Below are positions 1 to 4,637 of a stretch of 16,149 bases of DNA, one piece after another. The position numbers and the translations under genes are program-made. The notes beneath the pieces are model-generated. The model searched no databases. It saw nothing but the letters and a program-made list of their open reading frames with translations, and was not told the DNA's origin. Positions within the stretch are counted from its first letter, which is position 1. Each line of letters begins with the position of its first letter. Source of the DNA: an uncultured Bacilli bacterium (lineage in GTDB: Bacteria > Bacillota_I > Bacilli_A > RF39 > UBA660); assembly GCA_944333305.1 (NCBI GenBank), contig CALVKV010000020.1, positions 1 through 16,149 of the forward strand, given 5' to 3'.

Positions 1-227
1 TCAAATTCAGAAATTGCTTCATGAGTTGCTTCAACAACATATAAGAAATAATAACCATTTTTATATTTGTTCATTTCATAAGCTAATTCTTTTTGTCCCA
101 TTGCTTTTTCTTCATTAATCTTACATTTTCTATCAGTTAAAACTTTCTTTAGATTTTCTGCTTCTTTTTTAATAGCAGCCTCATCTAAATCTGGTTTAAC
201 GATAAACATGATTTCATAATTTGTCAT
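1..227 (-). CDS. rpsF: 30S ribosomal protein S6 (N-terminal part, cut by window edge)
   Basis: Encodes the first 75 residues of ribosomal protein S6, which binds the central domain of 16S rRNA in the small subunit as a dimer with S18. The start MTNYEIMFIVKPDLDE and the later GQKELAYEMNKYKNGYYFLYV segment (residues about 46-66) match the S6 pattern of an N-terminal beta strand, a helix, then the conserved LAY strand. Family length is about 95 residues, so roughly 20 are missing beyond position 1. The start is ATG at 227-225, preceded by a strong AAGGAGG site at 242-236. By family knowledge, ssb and rpsR normally follow it in an operon; they would be off the left edge. Its own promoter and structured leader lie directly upstream. 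Identification is firm. Confidence 0.95.
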   Translation of the reverse strand, partial: MTNYEIMFIVKPDLDEAAIKKEAENLKKVLTDRKCKINEEKAMGQKELAYEMNKYKNGYYFLYVVEATHEAISEF

Positions 228-236
228 TAAACACAC

Positions 237-273
237 CTCCTTCTGGACATAAGACCTATTTCTAGGTAAGGAG
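237..273 (-). promoter_or_regulatory. Structured rpsF leader that sequesters the ribosome binding site
   Basis: In the leader, CTCCTT (273-268) pairs perfectly with AAGGAG (242-237), which is the Shine-Dalgarno sequence of rpsF. Enclosed is a 5-bp hairpin ACCTA-GAAA-TAGGT (267-254) closed by a GNRA tetraloop. The two helices abut on the 5' strand, with an 11-base bulge on the 3' strand (253-243). Bacterial rpsF-rpsR leaders are known to bind the S6:S18 complex and repress translation, and this architecture fits that role. I do not see the CCG triplet typical of that motif in the bulge, which has CCA instead, so membership in the described family is inferred. Confidence 0.5.
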
Positions 274-293
274 CATTTTAAATACTCGGTAGT

Positions 294-322
294 ATTATAG
301 CAAAAGAAAAAAGAAAAGTCTA
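294..322 (-). promoter_or_regulatory. Sigma-A-type promoter of rpsF
   Basis: Reading on the minus strand there is TAGACT (322-317), a spacer of exactly 17 bases, and a perfect TATAAT (299-294). The predicted transcription start is near 287, giving a leader of about 60 bases before the rpsF ATG. The -10 lies in a perfect inverted repeat, AATACT-ACCG-AGTATT (296-281), which could be an operator or chance. Confidence 0.75.
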
Positions 323-342
323 TCTTTTTCTTTCATTTTTTA

Positions 343-603
343 TTATGTATCTTGACTACTATCATCTTCAATTGGTTTAAAAAGTTCTCTAATATCAATA
401 TCTAAGACTCTAGCAAAACGCCATAGTGTTCCTAAACTGAATGTTTGATGGTACTTTTTGCTTTCAATATTCATTATAAACCCATCACTATAATTACATA
501 GTTCTGCAAATTTACTTTGTGTTAGTCCTTTTTTCTTTCGCTCTTTTTTTAAATTATGGGCTACAAGATAATAAATATAATTTTCATCATTTTTATCATT
601 CAT
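343..603 (-). CDS. Small XRE-family (Cro/C1-type) helix-turn-helix regulator
   Basis: An 86-residue DNA-binding protein consisting almost wholly of one HTH_3/XRE domain (residues about 14-77). It shows LKKERKKKGLTQSKFAELCN, then a recognition helix around SDGFIMNIESKK and the closing RFARVLDIDIRELF segment. There is no second domain, so it probably acts as a dimer. The start is ATG at 603-601 behind AGAAGGTG. It is divergent from the zinc-ribbon gene at 708, and the 104-base gap holds repeated TATTCGGTGA boxes around its putative -10, which suggests autoregulation and control of the neighbour. Only a weak A/T hairpin follows its stop, so some read-through into rpsF is possible. It could instead be a restriction-modification or phage-type controller, but no such partner is present. 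Family certain, target inferred. Confidence 0.88.
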   Translation of the reverse strand: MNDKNDENYIYYLVAHNLKKERKKKGLTQSKFAELCNYSDGFIMNIESKKYHQTFSLGTLWRFARVLDIDIRELFKPIEDDSSQDT

Positions 604-638
604 TATCTCATCACCTTCTCTAAATATATTTTCTCATT

Positions 639-672
639 TATTCGGTGAAATTATATTCACCTATTCGGTGAG
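639..672. promoter_or_regulatory. Putative operator of the XRE regulator: repeated TATTCGGTGA boxes
   Basis: TATTCGGTGA occurs twice in direct orientation (639-648 and 662-671, 23 bases apart). Between them lies the opposite-strand half TTCACC (656-661). This produces two dyads: GGTGAA-6 bases-TTCACC (644-661) and TCACC-TATTC-GGTGA (657-671). Tandem half-sites between divergent genes, one encoding an HTH protein, are typical of an autoregulated operator. The boxes are seen; the binding protein is inferred. Confidence 0.6.
650..655 (-). promoter_or_regulatory. Possible -10 box of the XRE gene, inside the operator
   Basis: A perfect TATAAT on the minus strand fills the spacer between the GGTGAA and TTCACC half-sites. 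The -35 region 17 bases upstream (ATAAAA) is poor. If used, bound repressor would cover the -10 directly. Confidence 0.4.
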
Positions 673-677
673 TTTTA

Positions 678-686
678 TGTTATAAT
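678..686 (+). promoter_or_regulatory. Extended -10 promoter of the zinc-ribbon gene
   Basis: TGT-TATAAT is an extended -10 (TGnTATAAT) beginning 7 bases after the second TATTCGGTGA box. TTCACC at 656-661 could be a -35, but with a 19-base spacer. The leader is short, and AAGGAGG (696-702) gives a strong ribosome site for ATG at 708. Confidence 0.6.
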
Positions 687-707
687 AAATATCGGAAGGA
701 GGTAAAT

Positions 708-1268
708 ATGAAAAAGTGTAAGTATTGTCAAACAGAAATTGATGAAAAAGCTAAAGTTTGTCCAAATTGCCATAAGAAACAAAAGCATATAGTGAGATGG
801 GTATTACTTGGTATTATAGTAATTGCTATTATATCTGCTGCTTTTGGAGGTAATAAAAATGATGATTTTCAAAAAGAATATAATCAAAGTGATGTCGTTA
901 CTTATAATGATGTTGAATATTCAATAACTAGTGTTGAGAAAACAAAAGGTGAAAACCAATTTTTTCAAGCTAAGGATGGTTATGAATATGTAAAAGTTAC
1001 TATTAATATTAAAAATAATAGTGATGAAAAGATATCTTATAATGCTTTAAACTTTCAAATGGTAAATGGTGACGGAGTAGAAGCATCAATTTATAGTATT
1101 ACTGCGGAAGATGATGTGTTGTTAAATAGCGGTGAACTTGATGCTGGTGGTACAATAGAAGGTGTTATTATCTGGGAACAAAAACAAGGAGATACTGGAT
1201 TAAAGATTAGGTATTATGATAATGTTTTAATAGATGATGACTATACTTTTGAATGGACTTTAGATTAA
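708..1268 (+). CDS. Zinc-ribbon, single-pass membrane protein with DUF4352-like extracytoplasmic domain
   Basis: A 186-residue protein and the only plus-strand gene here. Residues 1-25 form a short zinc ribbon with C4-x2-C7 and C18-x2-C21. Residues about 28-48 (VRWVLLGIIVIAIISAAF) are one membrane segment. Residues about 60-186 form a beta-rich domain with YxSITSVEKTKG..., KDGYEYVKVTINIKNNSDEKISYN and a closing TIEGVIIWEQ...LKIRYY pattern. This resembles the DUF4352/telokin-like immunoglobulin fold found in Firmicutes surface proteins. The order implies a cytoplasmic ribbon and an outside domain. It is divergent from the XRE regulator and shares its operator region, so it is the likely regulated target. 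A bidirectional terminator follows. The cellular role is unknown; the DUF4352 call rests on pattern, not on a search. Confidence 0.75.
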   Translation: MKKCKYCQTEIDEKAKVCPNCHKKQKHIVRWVLLGIIVIAIISAAFGGNKNDDFQKEYNQSDVVTYNDVEYSITSVEKTKGENQFFQAKDGYEYVKVTINIKNNSDEKISYNALNFQMVNGDGVEASIYSITAEDDVLLNSGELDAGGTIEGVIIWEQKQGDTGLKIRYYDNVLIDDDYTFEWTLD

Positions 1269-1308
1269 AAAAGAAGCTGTAAAAAATAACTTTTCAACAG
1301 CTCTTTTT
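1268..1308. terminator. Bidirectional terminator between the convergent zinc-ribbon and ligase genes
   Basis: AGCTGT (1275-1280) pairs with ACAGCT (1297-1302), and outer AAAAAG (1268-1273) can pair with CTTTTT (1303-1308) past one bulged A. Each strand therefore has a stem followed by a T-rich tract: CTTTTTATTTT on plus, TCTTTTTT on minus. It serves both converging units. Confidence 0.8.
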
Positions 1309-1342
1309 ATTTTAAGTAAAACTAATATTTAGGATAATCTTA

Positions 1343-2596
1343 TTAAACTTTAACTTTCTCTTTTCTTAAATCTCTTACTCTTTTAGGTTTACCTGGTAGT
1401 CTTTTGAGAGTTTTAGCATCCACGATATTTATTTTACTACTTATACCAAATTTACTCTTAAATTCATTTTCTATCTGTTCTACATATTTGTTTAGTTCTT
1501 GATTTATCTTTGTCGTTATCTTTTCTTTATATTCAATATTTATAGTTAGAATATCTTTATAATTTTCTTTAGTAATAACTATTTCATACTGATGATTAAA
1601 AGAAGGATGAGCATAAATAAAGTCTTCTATTTGACTTACAAAAATCTTAACTCCTTTAACTTTTAACATATCATCTGCTCTTCCTAAAAACTTAACTATT
1701 CTAGGACTCTTTCTTCCACAAGGACATGTTTCTTTAGTTATTTTTACGATATCGTTTGTACAATATCTTACTATAGGAAAGCCTTCATTATAAATAGTAG
1801 TAACTACTAATTCACCCACATCTTTAGTAGTTACTTCTTTAGTCTTAGGGTCTACTAATTCAAAGTAATAATCATCATTTAAATGCATACCTGCCTCATA
1901 CTTACATTCCATACCAAGCCCTGGTCCAAAGTTTTCTGTCATGCCATAATCTTGGGATACAGATACTTTTTTACCATAAGCTTCTTTTATCTTTTTTCGC
2001 ATTTTCTCGGTCATTAATTCACTACCTACTCTAATAATACGAATTGGTAAATCTTTAACATCTATACCATATATTTTAGAGGCTTCATATAGATGCATTA
2101 TTTGGGAAGCACTTGATATGATTACGGTTGGTCTTAATGTTTTCATATAATAAAGTTGCATTTCTGTACTCATAGTTCCTGTTGGAATAACTGTACAACC
2201 TAAGTCTTTTAGAACATCATAAAAACTAAGCCCTCCTGTAAACATGCCTAAACCAATGCAAAGTTGTACTGTATCATTTTTAGTAATACCGGCAAGATGA
2301 GCAGATTTTTTGATGCTTTTTTCTCTAAATTTAATATCGTTTTCAGTCATACCAACTATTAAAGGTTTTCCCGTTGTACCACTTGATACATGATACTGTT
2401 TAATTTTGGAATTTAGAGATGTCCAACCTTCTTTAAAAAAATCTTTTTTAGTAGTTAAAGGTAGTTTAGAGATATCTTTTTTAGTTTTAATATCATCTGG
2501 AGTTATATTTATCTTTTGCATCTTTTCTCTATATACTTTGTTATTCTCATAAATATAATTTAGATTTTCTTTAAACTTACTAAACTTTTTATCCAT
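1343..2596 (-). CDS. PaaK/CapK-like adenylate-forming ligase (phenylacetate-CoA ligase family)
   Basis: A 417-residue cytosolic enzyme of the ANL superfamily, which activates a carboxylic acid as an acyl-adenylate with ATP and usually transfers it to CoA. Signatures in order: the P-loop SSGTTGKP (71-78), YGMTE (217-221), RYCTND (277-282), CPCG (291-294) and the hinge GRADDMLKVKGVK (305-317). The C-terminal lid ends with LPGKPKRVRD, which carries the expected catalytic lysine. All core motifs are present, so it should be active; length is near the 430 usual for PaaK. It overlaps the upstream acyltransferase gene by 8 bases, so the two are co-translated. No phenylacetate catabolism genes are nearby, so the substrate is unlikely to be phenylacetate. 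I infer that it supplies an activated acyl group to the acyltransferase partner. Substrate unknown. Confidence 0.85.
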   Translation of the reverse strand: MDKKFSKFKENLNYIYENNKVYREKMQKINITPDDIKTKKDISKLPLTTKKDFFKEGWTSLNSKIKQYHVSSGTTGKPLIVGMTENDIKFREKSIKKSAHLAGITKNDTVQLCIGLGMFTGGLSFYDVLKDLGCTVIPTGTMSTEMQLYYMKTLRPTVIISSASQIMHLYEASKIYGIDVKDLPIRIIRVGSELMTEKMRKKIKEAYGKKVSVSQDYGMTENFGPGLGMECKYEAGMHLNDDYYFELVDPKTKEVTTKDVGELVVTTIYNEGFPIVRYCTNDIVKITKETCPCGRKSPRIVKFLGRADDMLKVKGVKIFVSQIEDFIYAHPSFNHQYEIVITKENYKDILTINIEYKEKITTKINQELNKYVEQIENEFKSKFGISSKINIVDAKTLKRLPGKPKRVRDLRKEKVKV

Positions 2597-3566
2597 ATCT
2601 TACCTCCATTCTATATTTAATTATGGTTGTTATCTTTTTGATTATTTTCGTAAAGAGAACTGTTAGTATGCATGCTAGGGAAAATAAAATTATTGTTCCT
2701 AAGACTTCATTATTTAATAAGAATTTTTCTGTTATAAAAGTTTTTAAAATCATTCCTTGAGTTAAAAAGATATAAAGAGTATTTCTTCCTAATCTAGTAA
2801 GATTTGATTCTTTAGTTGGTACTAAGTTAAGAAATGCTGTTGTTACTATTAGACTTAGACCATAAAATAATAATCTTTGTAAAAATGCTATTATAGGAGT
2901 AATACTATCTATATCAAAATAATTATATTTTCCTTTTAATATCTTTATAGATAAAATATCATCAAAACATAATATTACTATTAAGATAATTATAGATATT
3001 ATAATGGTACTCTTTTTTACTTTTGGTAGCTTTATCTTATTAAATAGATCTAAATCTTTAGCATAGTAACCTAGTACATAAAATGGAAAAAAGACAAAAC
3101 TTCTTGACAAAGATAGTGTTTCACCAAAGATAGGAATAAAGCCTGATATTAATCCTATGATAAAAGATTGAGGTATCATAATTTTATAATTTACTTTTTC
3201 TAAGATAAAATCTGTTAAAGTGTACATCATCATAGTTATTAAGAACCATAAAGTATATCTTGGTATTAAATAATTTACATTAAAATCTATAATATGTAAG
3301 ATAAAAGCATAATAGATAGTTATAATTGTTTGCCAGATTAAATAGTTTTTTAGAAGACTCTTTATTCTTTCCCGTTTACTTCTTTTACTTTTACTAGAGA
3401 AGTATGCTGATATTATAAAGAAGCCTTGTAACATAAAAAGAGTGGCAAACTTAAAGAAGTCATCACTATAATTATAGTAATTTGAACAAAGACTTAGAAC
3501 ATGAGCTAAGACTATAAATATTATTAATATTCCTTTAGCATTGTCAAAATAAGTGATTCGTTTCAT
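2589..3566 (-). CDS. Membrane acyltransferase, acyltransferase-3 family (fucose O-acetylase-like)
   Basis: A 325-residue polytopic membrane protein with about ten hydrophobic segments. The N-terminal signature FDNAKGILIIFIVLAHVL (residues 7-24) is characteristic of acyltransferase-3/NolL-like O-acetylases, including the conserved histidine (H22) in the first membrane helix. A basic cytosolic loop follows the second helix (SKSKRSKRERIKS, about 58-70). Family members move acyl groups, often acetyl, onto sugars of surface polysaccharides or cell-wall polymers. The start is ATG at 3566-3564 behind GAGGAGG. The promoter and inverted repeat lie just upstream, and the ligase gene overlaps its 3' end. 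A glycan-modification role is inferred: no glycosyltransferase or polymer gene is in the window, so the acceptor cannot be named. Family call is good. Confidence 0.82.
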   Translation of the reverse strand: MKRITYFDNAKGILIIFIVLAHVLSLCSNYYNYSDDFFKFATLFMLQGFFIISAYFSSKSKRSKRERIKSLLKNYLIWQTIITIYYAFILHIIDFNVNYLIPRYTLWFLITMMMYTLTDFILEKVNYKIMIPQSFIIGLISGFIPIFGETLSLSRSFVFFPFYVLGYYAKDLDLFNKIKLPKVKKSTIIISIIILIVILCFDDILSIKILKGKYNYFDIDSITPIIAFLQRLLFYGLSLIVTTAFLNLVPTKESNLTRLGRNTLYIFLTQGMILKTFITEKFLLNNEVLGTIILFSLACILTVLFTKIIKKITTIIKYRMEVRYG

Positions 3567-3576
3567 TTTTCCTCCT

Positions 3577-3602
3577 CACTTTAAGTTTATAATTTTAAAG
3601 TG
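3577..3602. repeat. Perfect 8-bp inverted repeat framing the -10 box (candidate operator)
   Basis: CACTTTAA (3577-3584) and TTAAAGTG (3595-3602) are perfect inverted repeats with a 10-base centre. That centre contains the -10 box of the operon promoter. The 18-base centre-to-centre spacing of the arms (about two DNA turns) suits a dimeric repressor. The regulator is not identified; the arms do not resemble the TATTCGGTGA boxes near the XRE gene. Confidence 0.45.
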
Positions 3603-3615
3603 TTATTATTGTGAA
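3586..3615 (-). promoter_or_regulatory. Promoter of the acyltransferase-ligase operon
   Basis: TTCACA (3615-3610; five of six consensus positions), an 18-base spacer, then TATAAA (3591-3586). The predicted start is about 13 bases before the ATG of the acyltransferase, with GAGGAGG close by. Confidence 0.6.
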
Positions 3616-3625
3616 ATTTTTTTGG

Positions 3626-3670
3626 AAAATAAAAGAACCTTAACTTTGATTTTTATAAAGTTAGGGTTCT
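3626..3670 (-). terminator. Rho-independent terminator of the metallophosphoesterase gene
   Basis: Reading minus, AGAACC-C-TAACTTT (3670-3657) pairs with AAAGTTA-A-GGTTCT (3647-3634), interrupted by one mismatch, with a 9-base loop. TTTATTTT follows directly. It begins 2 bases after the stop codon of the upstream gene. Confidence 0.9.
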
Positions 3671-3671
3671 A

Positions 3672-4364
3672 CTATTTAAATTCTTCTATTTTATTAAACA
3701 TAAATTTTATTTTGTCTATATCTTTATCAGTATGATAATGTCCACAGTACCATTTATTATAATCTGTAGTGTTCTCTATTTCGTCTAAGAAATATTCCGT
3801 TGTATTATCTACAGCAGATTGGTCAATTTCATCTAAAAACATTTCTCTTGGTAAATATTTATAAGGGCAGGTATGAGAAAGTATAATATCAACTCTATTG
3901 TTTAACTCTTTTAAGACTTTCTTTACTTTATTTTTTGTTTTATCATCAGGTTGTTCACTTTCATACCAATTATATTCCATCATTAATCTATAGAATTTAT
4001 CTACACTATAGGCTCCTCCTATTACTAAAGTCTTCTTGTTATTAAAGTTATATACTTCTCCATCTTTTGCAAACAAGATGTTAGGATATTCTTCTTCGTA
4101 ATACACGATTCCATCATGAAACTTCTTTCTTTTATATGTTTTAATATTTTCTGGTCTTTCTTCATGGTTGCCATGAATACAAAAAAAGGTAATAGGAAAT
4201 TGTAATAGTCTATTCTTTAGAATATAATCTTTTTCATTAGCATAATAGTTAATTCCTGCATCGCCTAGAATTATTAAGATATCATCTATTGTAGTTTTAT
4301 TAGTATAGCAAAAATCTAAAACATCGCTAAAATCTGCATGTTTATCTCCTGTAATATATATCAT
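3672..4364 (-). CDS. Calcineurin-like metallophosphoesterase
   Basis: A 230-residue soluble enzyme with the full metallophosphoesterase motif set: GDKH (6-9, here for GDxH), LGDAG (33-37), GNHE (65-68), SHTCP (163-167) and GHYH (208-211). These ligands hold a two-metal centre that hydrolyses phosphomonoesters or diesters. No signal peptide or membrane segment is seen, so it acts in the cytosol. Small stand-alone members of this type are common in Firmicutes genomes and mobile elements; substrates range over nucleotides, cyclic nucleotides, nucleic acids and phosphoproteins, and this sequence does not decide among them. It is monocistronic, with an extended -10 promoter upstream and a strong terminator after its TAG stop. 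ATG at 4364-4362 follows a GGGG ribosome site by only 4 bases. Family certain, substrate unknown. Confidence 0.88.
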   Translation of the reverse strand: MIYITGDKHADFSDVLDFCYTNKTTIDDILIILGDAGINYYANEKDYILKNRLLQFPITFFCIHGNHEERPENIKTYKRKKFHDGIVYYEEEYPNILFAKDGEVYNFNNKKTLVIGGAYSVDKFYRLMMEYNWYESEQPDDKTKNKVKKVLKELNNRVDIILSHTCPYKYLPREMFLDEIDQSAVDNTTEYFLDEIENTTDYNKWYCGHYHTDKDIDKIKFMFNKIEEFK

Positions 4365-4380
4365 TTTTATCCCCGATATT

Positions 4381-4389
4381 AGTATAACA
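4381..4389 (-). promoter_or_regulatory. Extended -10 promoter of the metallophosphoesterase gene
   Basis: TGT-TATACT (4389-4381) is an extended -10 with a near-consensus hexamer. The -35 region is weak. The predicted start near 4374 would put the GGGG ribosome site (4374-4371) at or very near the RNA 5' end, giving an unusually short leader of about 10 bases. Confidence 0.5.
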
Positions 4390-4410
4390 TATATTACATA
4401 AAAAGTAGCA

Positions 4411-4440
4411 TAAAAGTAAATATTTTAATGTTTACTTTTA
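4411..4440 (-). terminator. Weak A/T hairpin at the end of the frameshifted tail
   Basis: Plus-strand TAAAAGTAAA (4411-4420) and TTTACTTTTA (4431-4440) form a perfect 10-bp inverted repeat with a 10-base loop. It overlaps the last codons and TAA of the out-of-frame tail of the large unknown gene. There are only two G-C pairs and a broken T tract (CTACTTTTT further on), so it would be a weak terminator. Its place at the end of the tail supports that tail as former or real coding sequence. Confidence 0.4.
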
Positions 4441-4637
4441 GAAATCATTGTATAAACTTTTTCAATGTTTTTCACTTCTTTTTTATTTATTTTATCTACT
4501 TCTGTTAATGTAATATAATCATTTTTGTAGAAAAAGTGATAATCATAATCTCCACCTGTTATTTTTTTACAATTTTTTATATCACTATAATTATCTATTA
4601 AATCTTTTCTTATTGATGATAAACTTTCTGTTTTGAC
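4425..4637 (-). pseudogene. Out-of-frame 3' coding tail of the large unknown gene (apparent frameshift)
   Basis: In the -1 frame relative to the 666-residue gene there is an open stretch from just after TGA (4640-4638) to TAA (4427-4425). It encodes about 68 protein-like residues, including LSSIRKDLIDNYSDIKN, GGDYDYHFFYKNDYITL and KEVKNIEKVYTMISK. No ATG, GTG or TTG near its beginning could start it, and no ribosome site is seen, so it is unlikely to be an independent gene. Adding one base in or near the AAAA run (4631-4634) would join it to the upstream gene and give a protein of about 728 residues. Read as a 1-base deletion, a sequencing error, or possibly programmed -1 slippage at the A run. 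The residue composition (K, N, I, Y, D) matches the upstream gene. Confidence 0.55.

Noticed and set aside
303..342. A terminator after the XRE gene
   Set aside because: The GAAAA/TTTTC pairing is short and wholly A/T-rich except at its ends, and the T-rich run doubles as the spacer of the rpsF promoter. I did not consider it sufficient to annotate.
343..1268. The XRE and zinc-ribbon pair as a toxin-antitoxin module
   Set aside because: The genes are divergent rather than co-transcribed, and the partner is a membrane protein with a DUF4352-like outer domain, not a known toxin fold.
4425..4619. The tail after the 666-residue gene as an independent small gene
   Set aside because: No ATG, GTG or TTG start occurs at its beginning and no ribosome site precedes it; a frameshift from the upstream gene explains it better.
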